NCBI GenBank assembly: GCA_963697915.1
Contig: OY969103.1
Location: 1,860,001 to 1,924,000 of the forward strand
Length of the DNA stretch: 64,000 nucleotides
Direction: 5' to 3'
Source: VRUE01 sp963697915
Lineage (GTDB): Bacteria > Actinomycetota > Thermoleophilia > Solirubrobacterales > 70-9
The notes below the pieces were generated by a model. It saw only the letters and a list, made by a program, of their open reading frames with translations, made no database searches and was not told the origin of the DNA. Positions 34,162-43,808 of this stretch are shown here, piece by piece (the first letter of the stretch is position 1; every line of letters starts with the position of its first letter). The position numbers were made by a program, and so were the translations under genes.

Positions 34162-34309
34162 TCGGCGAGATCCTACCCTCGAACAACCGATTAGCGAGCG
34201 TCACGATCTGATTCTCCGCGAGCGGCGCCGATATGGCGATTGCCACCGCCCCCGGACGCGAAGCGGAGGAGGCGGTGGATTGGTGTCGTCATGGGTAGGG
34301 TGCCGGGCT
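34162..34309. other. Control region upstream of glpX
   Basis: 148 nt between divergent genes. CCACCGCC (34243-34250) and GGCGGTGG (34271-34278) form an 8-bp inverted repeat with a 20-nt loop, ending 31 nt before the glpX start. Otherwise nothing stands out; a promoter for each direction must lie here. Confidence 0.4.
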
Positions 34310-35308
34310 ATGCCTGAGACCTCTCCACAAAAGCCTGACCGCAACCTCGCGCTGGAGCTCGTGCGGGTTACCGAGGCGGCGGCGCTGGCCGCGGCCCGCT
34401 GGGTTGGCCACGGCGACAAGATCGCCGCCGACCAGGCCGCCGTCGACGCGATGCGCCACGTCCTCGACTCGGTCTCGATGGACGGCGTCGTAGTGATCGG
34501 CGAGGGGGAGAAGGACGAGGCGCCGATGCTCTTCAACGGCGAGCAGATCGGCGACGGCACGCCGCCGGTCGTCGACATCGCGGTCGACCCGCTGGAGGGG
34601 ACGCGGCTCTGCGCGCTCGGCATGCCCAGCGCCCTCGCCGTGATCGCGCTCGCCGAGCGCGGCACGATGTTCGACCCGGGCCCCTGCGTCTACATGGAAA
34701 AGATGGCCGGCGGCGAGGAGATCGCCGACCTGCTCGACCTCGACCGGCCGCTGCCGGAGACCTTGAAGCTGATCGCCGAGCGCAAGGGCGGCAGCGTCGG
34801 CGACGTCACCGTCGTCATGCTCGACCGCGACCGCCACCAGGACGCGATGGGCGAAGTCCGCGAGGCCGGCGCCCGCATCCGCCTGATCACCGACGGCGAC
34901 GTCTCCGCCGCCCTGCTTGCGGTCAGCGACCGCTCCCCGGTCGACCTGCTCTGGGGGATCGGCGGCACGCCCGAGGGGGTGCTCTCGGCGGCCGCCCTGA
35001 AGTCGATGGGCGGCGAGCTGCTCGGCCGCCTCTGGCCCCGCGACGACGAGGAGCGCAGCGCCGCCGTCGACGCCGGCTATGACCTCGACCGGGTGCTCAC
35101 ATGCAACGACCTCTGCTCGGGCGAGGACGTCTTCTTCTCGGCCAGCGGCGTCACCGACGGCGACGTCCTGCAGGGCGTCCGCTACCGCGGCGCCGGCGCC
35201 AGCACCGAATCGCTGGTGATGCGCTCCCGCTCCGGCACGGTGCGCCGCATCCAGGCCCGTCACGACCGCGCCAAGCTGCGCGCCGTGATCGGCGAGCGTT
35301 ACGGCTGA
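34310..35308 (+). CDS. glpX: Fructose-1,6-bisphosphatase class II
   Basis: A 332-residue GlpX-type phosphatase for gluconeogenesis, metal-dependent. Typical motifs: N-L-A-L-E-L-V-R-V-T-E-A-A-A at the N-terminus, G-E-G-E-K-D-E-A-P-M-L near residue 65, V-D-P-L-E-G-T-R near 92, and W-G-I-G-G-T-P-E-G-V-L. ATG 34310 gives the standard family N-terminus; an in-frame GTG ten codons earlier adds nothing recognisable. It precedes an LLM gene by 25 nt, possibly co-transcribed. Confidence 0.94.
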   Translation: MPETSPQKPDRNLALELVRVTEAAALAAARWVGHGDKIAADQAAVDAMRHVLDSVSMDGVVVIGEGEKDEAPMLFNGEQIGDGTPPVVDIAVDPLEGTRLCALGMPSALAVIALAERGTMFDPGPCVYMEKMAGGEEIADLLDLDRPLPETLKLIAERKGGSVGDVTVVMLDRDRHQDAMGEVREAGARIRLITDGDVSAALLAVSDRSPVDLLWGIGGTPEGVLSAAALKSMGGELLGRLWPRDDEERSAAVDAGYDLDRVLTCNDLCSGEDVFFSASGVTDGDVLQGVRYRGAGASTESLVMRSRSGTVRRIQARHDRAKLRAVIGERYG

Positions 35309-35333
35309 ACGGGGTCCGGGTAGCCTTGCCCGG

Positions 35334-36179
35334 ATGGAAGTAGGAGTCGCACTCCCCAACGCGATCCCCGGTGCGAGCGGCGATCAGCTGACCGAGTGGG
35401 CGCGGCGGGCGGAGGTGCGCGGCTTCTCCAGCCTCGGCACGATCGACCGCGTCGTCTACGACAACTACGAGCCGCTGGTCGCGCTCGCCGCAGCGGCGGT
35501 GGTGACCGAGCGGATCGGCCTGGCCACCACGGTCCTGCTGGCGCCGCTGCGCGAGAACGCGGCGGCGTTGGCCAAGCAGGCGCTCAGCGTCAACGCGCTC
35601 TCCGATGGCCGGCTGACGCTCGGGGTCGGCCTCGGCGCCCGCGACGACGACTACGAGCACAGCCGGCTCGAACTGCGGCGCCGCGGCAAGCGCTTCGACG
35701 CGATGCTGGAGCGGATCAAGGAGGTCTGGGACGGTGACGAGATCGGGCCGGCGCGCGGCCGCGCGCCGCGCCTGGTGATCGCCGGCCACGCCGACGCCGC
35801 CTACGCCCGCGCGGCCCGCTTCGGCGACGGCTGGATCGCCGCCGGCTCGGGACCGGAGATGGCCCGTGACGGCATCGAGAGCGCCAGGGCGGCCTGGCGC
35901 GACGCCGGCCGAGCGGGCGAGCCTCACCTGATGGCGCTCGCCTACTTCTCGCTCGGCGAGCGCGCCGAGGAGGACGTCCGCGACAACCTCGAGCACTACT
36001 ACGCCTGGCTCGGCGAGGAGATCGCCGGAATGATCGCCGGGAGCGCCGCCAAGGACGCCGCGACGGTCGCCCAGTACGTCGCCACCTACGAGGAGATCGG
36101 TTGCGACGAGCTGATCTTCTGCCCCAGCTCCGCCGACCCCACCCAGGTCGACCTACTCGCCGACGCCGCGGGCCTCTAG
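35334..36179 (+). CDS. LLM-class F420-dependent oxidoreductase (copy 3)
   Basis: A 281-residue luciferase-like enzyme with V-G-V-A-L-P-N at the start, L-T-L-G-V-G-L-G-A-R-D-D-D-Y near residue 100 and L-V-I-A-G-H-A-D-A-A-Y further on. Shortest of the three LLM proteins in the window. F420 or FMN cofactor is inferred. It follows glpX by 25 nt and ends 1 nt before a long stem-loop shared with the convergent SnoaL-like gene. Confidence 0.83.
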   Translation: MEVGVALPNAIPGASGDQLTEWARRAEVRGFSSLGTIDRVVYDNYEPLVALAAAAVVTERIGLATTVLLAPLRENAAALAKQALSVNALSDGRLTLGVGLGARDDDYEHSRLELRRRGKRFDAMLERIKEVWDGDEIGPARGRAPRLVIAGHADAAYARAARFGDGWIAAGSGPEMARDGIESARAAWRDAGRAGEPHLMALAYFSLGERAEEDVRDNLEHYYAWLGEEIAGMIAGSAAKDAATVAQYVATYEEIGCDELIFCPSSADPTQVDLLADAAGL

Positions 36180-36180
36180 C

Positions 36181-36229
36181 CGCGAAACCTCGATTTTCCG
36201 CCCATGAGGCGTAAAAACGAGGTTTCGCG
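36181..36229. terminator. Bidirectional terminator, 22-bp stem
   Basis: Arms 36181-36202 and 36208-36229 pair at 20 of 22 positions around the loop CATGA, with an A/T run in the stem. It fills the gap between the stop of copy 3 LLM (36179) and the opposing stop codon at 36230. Confidence 0.82.
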
Positions 36230-36667
36230 TTACTCGTCGAGCAGGCCGACTTGGCGCAGGATCGAGACCGAGTCCGAGTAGACGTCCTTGCGCTTGACCA
36301 GACCGTCCTCGAAGGGGATCGAGTCGATCCCGTCCCAGCTGATCTCGCGGCCGGTGGGGGCGACCTCGAGGTCGCCGCGCCGCATCGGGTTGGCGTGCGT
36401 CGCGGTCGCCGTCCACTCCTGCACGACCAGACCCTCGCGCACGTACAGGCGCCGCGTCTCGAAGCGCAGGTCGGGCCAGGTGGCGAAGATCGAGGCGATG
36501 TGGCCGCGCACCTCGGCGCCGCTCGCCGACTCACCCGCGGTGTGGTTGGCGAAGACCATGTCGGGCGCGTGCATGGCGACGATTGCGTCGAGGTCCTGCG
36601 CGTTCCAGGCCTCGTTGTAGCGCCCGATCGCCTCGCCGAGTGCCTCGATTCCGTCAGCCTCGCTCAT
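36230..36667 (-). CDS. SnoaL-like / nuclear transport factor 2-fold protein
   Basis: A 145-residue protein of the SnoaL-like (NTF2-fold) group. Features: W-N-A-Q-D-L-D-A-I-V-A-M-H-A-P-D near the N-terminus, G-A-E-V-R-G-H-I, a W-P-D-L-R-F-E strand and W-D-G-I-D-S-I-P-F-E-D-G-L-V near the end. Members act as polyketide cyclases, isomerases or binding proteins; the substrate is unknown. ATG 36667 is chosen because the longer frame upstream lies antisense to the amine oxidase gene. Confidence 0.78.
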   Translation of the reverse strand: MSEADGIEALGEAIGRYNEAWNAQDLDAIVAMHAPDMVFANHTAGESASGAEVRGHIASIFATWPDLRFETRRLYVREGLVVQEWTATATHANPMRRGDLEVAPTGREISWDGIDSIPFEDGLVKRKDVYSDSVSILRQVGLLDE

Positions 36668-36697
36668 CCCGGTCACCTTACGTGAGAAAGTTGTCGA

Positions 36698-38077
36698 GTG
36701 GAGGGGATTGGGGGCAGCGCTGCGGGACTCTCGGCTGACGTGGTCGTGGTCGGCGCCGGGCTCTCGGGGCTGGCGGCGGCGCGGGCGCTGGTGGATGCCG
36801 GGCGCGAGGTGGTCGTGCTGGAGGCGCGTGATCGGGTTGGCGGGCGGCTGCTCAGCACGAGTCTTGGCGACGGGGTGGTGGTCGACGTCGGCGCCCAGTG
36901 GGTGGGGGCCGACCACGGGCGGGTCCTGCGCCTCGCCGCCGAGCTCGGGGTCGAGGCCTTTCCCCAGCCCGTCGCCGGTCGCAACCTGCTCGACGTCGCC
37001 GGCAAGCGGCGGCGCTACCGGGGCGCGATCCCGCGGCTCGGGCCGCGCGTCCTCTGGGACGCCTTCGTCGCCCAGCGCCGCATCGACCGCCTGGCGCGCA
37101 GGGTCGGCGCCGAGCAGCCCTGGGCGGCCGATGGCGCTGCCGAGCTGGACGGCGAGACGCTCGCCGAGTGGTCGCGGCGCAACGTCCGCAGCCCGCTCGC
37201 CCGCGAGCTGATCGGCCTCGCCGGGCGGACCCTGTGGGGGGCCGGCGCCGAGGAGGTCTCGATGCTCCACGTCCTCTTCTACGTCGCCGCGGCCGGCGGC
37301 TTCGAGAAGCTGATCGAGACCGAGGGCGGCGCCCAGGCGATCCGCCTCGACGGCGGCGCCCAGCTGCTCGCCCTGCGCCTCGCCCAGTCGCTCGGCACGC
37401 GCTTGCGGCTCGGCGCCGCGGTCCGCCGCATCGAGCAGCGCGACGGCACCGTCCGGGTCGAGGCCGACGGCCGCGCGGTCGACGCCGGCCAGGCGATCGT
37501 CGCCCTGCCGCCGGCGCTCGCCGCCGGGATCGAGCTCGCGCCGCCGCTGAGCGAGCGCCGCCGCGAGCTCGCCGCCCGCTTCCGGCCCGGCGCCCTGACC
37601 AAGTGCGTCGCCCTCTACGAGGAGCCCTTCTGGCGTACCGACGGTCTCAGCGGCGAGGCGGTCACCGACATCGGCCCGGTCACCCTCACCTTCGACAGCT
37701 CGCCGCGCGACGCCAGCAGCGGGGTGATGCTCGGCTTCGTCGGCGGCCCCGACGCGCGCCAGCTGGGGCTCTCCTCGCCGGCCGAGCGCCGCGCCGCGGT
37801 CATCGCCTGCTTCGCCCAGCTCTTCGGGCCGCGCGCCGCGCAACCGCTCGACTACGCCGAACTGGCCTGGGCGGCCGAGCCCTGGTCCGGCGGCGGGCCG
37901 ACCTCGAACTTCGGTCCCGGTGGCTGGACCGGGCTCGGCCCCGTTCTGCGCGCGCCGGCCGGCAACGTGCACTGGGCGGGGACCGAGACCGCGACGGTTT
38001 GGAGCGGCTACATGGAGGGCGCCCTGCAGGCGGGCGAGCGCGCCGCCGCGGAGGCGATCGCCGTCGCCGCCAGCTGA
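36698..38077 (+). CDS. Flavin monoamine oxidase family protein
   Basis: A 459-residue FAD amine oxidase. The dinucleotide motif V-V-V-G-A-G-L-S-G-L near residues 16-25 is followed by E-A-R-D-R-V-G-G-R, G-A-Q-W-V-G, a substrate domain in the middle, and the C-terminal FAD signature around W-A-G-T-E-T-A with a following Y-M-E-G-A-L-Q-A-G. It oxidises primary or polyamines with hydrogen peroxide release, but the precise amine is not known. GTG 36698 is 30 nt from the opposing SnoaL start, so the two share a divergent promoter. Confidence 0.88.
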   Translation: MEGIGGSAAGLSADVVVVGAGLSGLAAARALVDAGREVVVLEARDRVGGRLLSTSLGDGVVVDVGAQWVGADHGRVLRLAAELGVEAFPQPVAGRNLLDVAGKRRRYRGAIPRLGPRVLWDAFVAQRRIDRLARRVGAEQPWAADGAAELDGETLAEWSRRNVRSPLARELIGLAGRTLWGAGAEEVSMLHVLFYVAAAGGFEKLIETEGGAQAIRLDGGAQLLALRLAQSLGTRLRLGAAVRRIEQRDGTVRVEADGRAVDAGQAIVALPPALAAGIELAPPLSERRRELAARFRPGALTKCVALYEEPFWRTDGLSGEAVTDIGPVTLTFDSSPRDASSGVMLGFVGGPDARQLGLSSPAERRAAVIACFAQLFGPRAAQPLDYAELAWAAEPWSGGGPTSNFGPGGWTGLGPVLRAPAGNVHWAGTETATVWSGYMEGALQAGERAAAEAIAVAAS

Positions 38078-38147
38078 CCGAGTGGTCAGCGCGGTTGGCG
38101 TCGGTTAGGGTCGCTCAAGCCCTCTCCCACTCAGAACGGAGCCGCGC

Positions 38148-38609
38148 ATGGCCTATGAGATGAAGATCCCCGGCACGCAGGACGAGGTCAAGATCCGCAG
38201 TCCCTGGGCCGTCGCCCTGCTGCCGTTCGTCACCTTCGGCATCTACCACCTCGTCTGGTGGTACAAGATCAACCGCGAGCTGCGTGACTACGGCAAGGCC
38301 AAGGGCTTCGACCTCGGGCAGAACCCGACCAACTCGGTGCTCGCCCTGTTCCCGGGTGGCCTGATCATCGTCCCCGCCCTGATCACCTACTGGCGCGGGA
38401 CCAAGCGGGTCATGGGCGCCTCGCGGATCGGCGGCCGGGAGCCGCTCAACGGCTGGATCGCGATCATCCTCTACTTCCTGATCGCCCCCGGGCTCTGGGC
38501 CTACATCCAGGTCTCGCTGAACGAGGTCTGGCGCCAGGAAGCGGAGGCGCTGCCGGGCCAGGAGCCGCCGCCGAGCCCGACGGCCGAGATGCCGCCACCC
38601 GCTCCCTAG
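38148..38609 (+). CDS. DUF4234 membrane protein
   Basis: A 153-residue integral membrane protein of the DUF4234 type: the segment P-F-V-T-F-G-I-Y-H-L-V-W-W-Y-K-I-N-R-E-L is characteristic. Membrane helices lie at about residues 24-40, 63-83 and 100-120, and a Pro-rich C-terminus ends outside or in the cytosol. Function unknown. ATG 38148, with no obvious strong ribosome site in the preceding 15 nt except a GGAG-like stretch. It lies 26 nt upstream of rlmN. Confidence 0.8.
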   Translation: MAYEMKIPGTQDEVKIRSPWAVALLPFVTFGIYHLVWWYKINRELRDYGKAKGFDLGQNPTNSVLALFPGGLIIVPALITYWRGTKRVMGASRIGGREPLNGWIAIILYFLIAPGLWAYIQVSLNEVWRQEAEALPGQEPPPSPTAEMPPPAP

Positions 38610-38635
38610 CGCGACAGCCTCCTAGACTCAGGCGC

Positions 38636-39616
<981 letters not shown>

Positions 39617-39669
39617 AGCGGCAACGCTCGTAGCCTGTTTGGCTGCCCAGCCAGTAGGATTCGCAGCCG

Positions 39670-41121
39670 ATGCCTCCGGAGACCGCGACCAAGCCAGCGC
39701 CACGGGTCGAGCCGCCGCAGCAGCTGTCCGCCAACCCGGTCGTCCGCATGCTCGACGACGCCCGCGCCGAGATCCGCATCCGGCGCCACGGCTCCTTCCC
39801 GCCGGGGCCGACCGACTTCAGCATGGCGCGCACCCTGCAGGCCGCCCGCGACCCGCTGCCGCTGCTGCTCGGCCTCTACGAGGAGCACGGCCCGATCTTC
39901 AGCGTCCGCCTGCTCCACTCACAGGTCGTCTTCATGCTCGGCCCGGAGGCGAACCAGTTCGTCACCGTCTCCAACCCGGAGAACTTCCACTGGCGCGAGG
40001 GCAGCTTCGGCGACCTGATCCCGCTGCTCGGCGACGGCCTGCTGACGATCGACGACGCCTACCACGACCGCGCGCGCGAGATCATGATGCCGGCCTTCCA
40101 CCGCGAGCAGGTCTCGGCCTCGGTCGAGGCGATGATCGCCGAGACGACGCCGGCGATCGAGACGCTGCGCGTCGGCGAGGTGGTCGACATCTACGAGTGG
40201 ATGCGCAACCTGGCGATGCGGATCGCGATGCGGGCGCTGCTCGGGCTCGACCCCGACGAGGCCGGCAAGGGCGCCGCCGCGGCCGAGCACTTCGAGCGCG
40301 CGCTCGGCTTCTACGGCATCGACTTCCACCTGCGGCTGCTGCGCGGGTCGCGTTCGCCGTGGGGGAAGATGAACGCCTCGCGGGAGATCCTCGACGAGAT
40401 CGTCTACGGCGAGATCCGCCAGCGCCGCGCCAACCCCGACCCGGGCAAGATGGACATCCTCAGCCTGCTCCTGGGCGTGCGCGACGACACCGGCCAGGGC
40501 TTCTCCGACAAGGAGGTCCGCGACCAGGTGATGACCCTGATGTTCGCCGGTCACGACACCTCGACCTCGACCGTGACCTTCATGATGCACGAGCTGGCGC
40601 GCCACCCCGACGTGATCGCCCGCCTCCAGCAGGAGCAGGACGAGGTGCTCGGCGGTGAGACTCCGACCATCGACCAGATGGAGAAGGAGATGCCCTACCT
40701 CGACATGGTCGTCGACGAGGTCCTGCGGCTCTACCCGCCGGCCTGGATCGGCCCGCGCCGCGCCGTGCGCGACTTCGAGTTCGGCGGCTACGAGGTCAAG
40801 GCCGGCTCCTACGTCAACTACTGCTCCTGGGCCAGCCACCGGATCCCGGAAGTCTTCCCCGAGCCGGAGGCCTTCATCCCCGAGCGCTTCACCCGTGAGC
40901 GCAAGGCGGAGCTGCCGCGCGGCGCCTACGTCCCCTTCGGCGGCGGCCGCCGGATCTGCATCGGCAAACGCTTCGGCCAGACCGAGGTCAAGCTGGTGGC
41001 GACGATGCTGCTGCAGAAGCTGCGCCTCGACGCGATGCCGGGCCGGACGATGTCGGTGCGGCAGATGCCGACCCTCTCACCGCGTGGAGGTCTGCAGATG
41101 CGGGTACTGTCCCGCCGGTGA
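39670..41121 (+). CDS. Cytochrome P450
   Basis: A 483-residue P450 monooxygenase. Haem-binding F-G-G-G-R-R-I-C-I-G with Cys430, I-helix F-A-G-H-D-T-S-T with the oxygen-activating Thr, and an E-x-x-R motif in E-V-L-R-L-Y-P-P. Length and Pro-rich N-terminus resemble class I soluble bacterial P450s. Redox partners are not in the window. It is first in a coupled three-gene run: its stop overlaps the MFS start (GTGA), which in turn overlaps the phosphoesterase start, suggesting a metabolite is oxidised and exported. Confidence 0.92.
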   Translation: MPPETATKPAPRVEPPQQLSANPVVRMLDDARAEIRIRRHGSFPPGPTDFSMARTLQAARDPLPLLLGLYEEHGPIFSVRLLHSQVVFMLGPEANQFVTVSNPENFHWREGSFGDLIPLLGDGLLTIDDAYHDRAREIMMPAFHREQVSASVEAMIAETTPAIETLRVGEVVDIYEWMRNLAMRIAMRALLGLDPDEAGKGAAAAEHFERALGFYGIDFHLRLLRGSRSPWGKMNASREILDEIVYGEIRQRRANPDPGKMDILSLLLGVRDDTGQGFSDKEVRDQVMTLMFAGHDTSTSTVTFMMHELARHPDVIARLQQEQDEVLGGETPTIDQMEKEMPYLDMVVDEVLRLYPPAWIGPRRAVRDFEFGGYEVKAGSYVNYCSWASHRIPEVFPEPEAFIPERFTRERKAELPRGAYVPFGGGRRICIGKRFGQTEVKLVATMLLQKLRLDAMPGRTMSVRQMPTLSPRGGLQMRVLSRR

Positions 41122-42530
41122 CCGAGGCCACACCGGGGCAGGGACTCAGTCGCTGGACGCTCTGGTTCGGCGGCCTCGCTTTCTTCACCTGTTACCTCGG
41201 GCAGACGGTGCTGGGCGTGATCCAGCCGACCGTCACCGCCGACCTCGACCTCTCGGCCTCGGAGGCGCAGTGGGTCGTCAACGCCTTCTTCCTCACCCTG
41301 GCCCTGTTCGCCGCCCCGGGCGGCCGGCTCGGCGACTACTACGGCCACCGCCAGGTGCTGCTCGTGGCGCTCTCGATCTTCGCCCTCGGCTCCACCCTGG
41401 CGGCGGTCTCCCAGGGCTTCCTCTGGCTGGTCGGCGGCATCGCGATCGCCGGCATGGGCGCCTCGACCCTCTACCCCTCGAGCGCCGCGATGATCGCCAA
41501 CCGGGTGCCGGTCGAGCGCCGCGGCGACGCGCTCGGCAAGTACTCGGCGATCGGCGTCACCGTCTTCGTCATCGGGCCGCTGATGGCCGGCCTGCTGACC
41601 GAGGCGATCGACTGGCGGGCGCTCTTCGTCCTGCAGGCGGCGGTCGGCCTCAGCCTCGTCTGGCTCGGCTGGAGCAAGGTCGACAACCGGCAGGTCGGCG
41701 AGCCCGAGCGCTTCGACACGACCGGCCTGGTCGTCCTCATGGCCGGCCTCGCGGCGCTGCTCGTCTCATTGATGCAGGCCCTCGCCTGGGGCTGGGACTC
41801 GGCGGCGACGATCTCGCTGTTCGCGGTCGGCGTCCTCGTGCTCGGAGTCTTCGCCCGGCTCGAGCTGGGCAAGGAGCACCCGCTGCTCGACGTCGGCCTC
41901 TTGCGCCGGCCGGTCCTGCGCGGGATCGTGTTGGCGATGTTCGCCGCCCAGTTCGTCCTCAACGGGTTCGTCATCTACATCGCCACCTACTTCCAGCACG
42001 TGCTCGACTACGGCCCGCTGCTCGCCGCGGTGGCGATGGTCCCCTCGATGCTGCTGGCGCCGATCTTCAACATCCTCACCGGGCAGGTCACCGACCGGGT
42101 CGGGCCGCGGCGGCCGGCGATCGTCGGCTACCTGCTCGCCACCGCCTGTTTCGCCTGGATCGCTGCCTTCATCGACCGCGACAGCTACTGGCTGCTGCTG
42201 CCGGGGCTGTTCGCGCTCAGCATCGCGATCGCGCCGATGTTCACCTCGCTGCTCACCGGGCTCAGCAACGCGGTCGCGGCCGAGGAGCGCGGCGACGCCA
42301 ACGCCCTCGTCCTCACCGTGCGCTGGATCGGCGCCGCCAGCGGCACCATGGTCCTCGGCGTCATCGTCTACTCCGGCGGCGAAGCGACCCCGACCGCCTC
42401 CCCATACGAGACCGCCTTCACCGTTCTCGCCTGCGTCGCCCTCGCCGGCGCCATCGCCTGCGCCCTCCTGCTCCGCGACACGCCCAAAGAGGAGCGCCCC
42501 AAGCACCACCACTTCCGCCCGCATTTCTGA
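41118..42530 (+). CDS. MFS transporter, DHA2 (EmrB/QacA) family, 14 TM
   Basis: A 470-residue exporter with about 14 membrane helices. The family motif G-R-L-G-D-Y-Y-G-H-R in the loop after TM2 and G-x-x-x-G-P repeats are visible. Drug/proton antiport is the usual role of DHA2 proteins, the substrate here is unknown and may be the P450 product. GTG 41118 overlaps the P450 stop; the TGA at 42528-42530 shares a base with the next start (TGATG). Confidence 0.88.
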   Translation: MTEATPGQGLSRWTLWFGGLAFFTCYLGQTVLGVIQPTVTADLDLSASEAQWVVNAFFLTLALFAAPGGRLGDYYGHRQVLLVALSIFALGSTLAAVSQGFLWLVGGIAIAGMGASTLYPSSAAMIANRVPVERRGDALGKYSAIGVTVFVIGPLMAGLLTEAIDWRALFVLQAAVGLSLVWLGWSKVDNRQVGEPERFDTTGLVVLMAGLAALLVSLMQALAWGWDSAATISLFAVGVLVLGVFARLELGKEHPLLDVGLLRRPVLRGIVLAMFAAQFVLNGFVIYIATYFQHVLDYGPLLAAVAMVPSMLLAPIFNILTGQVTDRVGPRRPAIVGYLLATACFAWIAAFIDRDSYWLLLPGLFALSIAIAPMFTSLLTGLSNAVAAEERGDANALVLTVRWIGAASGTMVLGVIVYSGGEATPTASPYETAFTVLACVALAGAIACALLLRDTPKEERPKHHHFRPHF

Positions 42531-43774
42531 TGCGGGCGCTGGTCCTCTCGGACACGCACTTCGGGGCCTGGACCGGGCGCGACCTGCTCGCCGAGGAGGT
42601 CTACCTGGAACGGCTGGCGCCGGTGCTGGAGGGAATCGACGAGCTGATCTTCCTCGGCGACCTCTTCGACCTCCTCTTCGGCTCGGTCGGCGACGCGGTC
42701 GATGCCTCCGACGGGTTGCTGCGGCTGATCGCCGAGAAGATGCCGGGTGGGCGGCTGGTCTTCCTCGCCGGCAACCACGATCACCACCTCGTCCACCGTG
42801 ACGCCGAGAACCGGCTCGAGGCGCAGCTGGCGGCGGGCCGCTCGCCGTCCGCGCTCGGCGAGGGCACTGGCAACGACCCGCCCGGCCCCGGTTTCTTCCG
42901 ATCCTTCCTGGCCCGGCGGCTGCCCGGCGTCGAGGTCGAGATCGCCTACCCGACCTACGAGTTCGCCGGGGTCCTCTGCACCCACGGCCACTACCTCGAC
43001 CCGCACGCGAGGCTGGCCGGCTCGCGCGGCGACCGGGTGCTGACCCGGACCCTGTGGGCGATCGCCACCGGCGGCCCCGAGGACCCGAAGACGATCGAGG
43101 ACTACGAGTCGGTCACCACCCTGCTCACCGAGTGGCTCTACATCGCGGCGCAGATGCCGCACGGCACCCACGCCCAGCAGAGCGTCTTCCGCGCCGTCCA
43201 GCGGGCGGCGCGGGTCAGCACCGCGCTCGGCCTGCCGGCCCGGGGCGCGAGGCGGCTGCTCGCCGGGCTGCGCGACCGCGCCGCGAGCGGCGACGGGGTG
43301 AGGGAGGATCTGCCCAGCGCCGAGCACTACGACTCGGTCCTGCGGGCCGAGACCGAGCGCCAGCGCCGCGAGCAGCCCGCGCCCGCCTCCGGCGCCGCCT
43401 GGCCGCGACCCGCCTACCCGGCCGCCTCGGTGATCTCGCCCAGCGACCCCTCGGAGGGGGCGGTCGAGGCCTTCGCCCGGGTGGTCGAGAACCTCGGCTG
43501 GCGCGAGCGGTCCGACCGGATCGTCTTCGCCCACACCCACCAGCCGCTCGCCGACGTGCGCTCGCGCGGCGACTCGCGCACCCGCTACTGGAACACCGGC
43601 TCCTGGATCTACGAGCCCGATCTCGGCTCGCGCCAGGCCTACGCCCGCTACCTGCGTTACGCCTGGCCCGGCAGCGCCGTCATCATTGACGACGAAGAGC
43701 CGGCGCCGCGCCTGGTCGAGCTGCTCGCCGACCTCAATCCGTTGCGAGGTGGCAACGGGCTGCCGAACGGGTAG
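42530..43774 (+). CDS. Calcineurin-like metallophosphoesterase
   Basis: A 414-residue two-metal phosphoesterase. Metal motifs are all present: D8-T-H10, G-D-L-F-D near 43, G-N-H-D-H-H near 82, T-H-G-H near 150 and A-H-T-H in the C-terminal part (normally G-H-T-H). The middle 140 residues are an insertion rich in Arg and Ala. It resembles LpxH-type and UDP-diacylglucosamine hydrolase-like proteins only distantly; substrate unknown. ATG 42530 overlaps the MFS stop by 1 nt. Confidence 0.87.
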   Translation: MRALVLSDTHFGAWTGRDLLAEEVYLERLAPVLEGIDELIFLGDLFDLLFGSVGDAVDASDGLLRLIAEKMPGGRLVFLAGNHDHHLVHRDAENRLEAQLAAGRSPSALGEGTGNDPPGPGFFRSFLARRLPGVEVEIAYPTYEFAGVLCTHGHYLDPHARLAGSRGDRVLTRTLWAIATGGPEDPKTIEDYESVTTLLTEWLYIAAQMPHGTHAQQSVFRAVQRAARVSTALGLPARGARRLLAGLRDRAASGDGVREDLPSAEHYDSVLRAETERQRREQPAPASGAAWPRPAYPAASVISPSDPSEGAVEAFARVVENLGWRERSDRIVFAHTHQPLADVRSRGDSRTRYWNTGSWIYEPDLGSRQAYARYLRYAWPGSAVIIDDEEPAPRLVELLADLNPLRGGNGLPNG

Positions 43775-43808
43775 ACGGCGCAAAACCCGATCCGAAGGGA
43801 GATCGAGA

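Noticed and set aside
40655..42529. Continuation of the phosphoesterase frame far upstream, through the MFS gene
   Set aside because: The upstream residues are low-complexity Arg/Ala/Pro frames; ATG 42530 and the D-x-H motif mark the true start.
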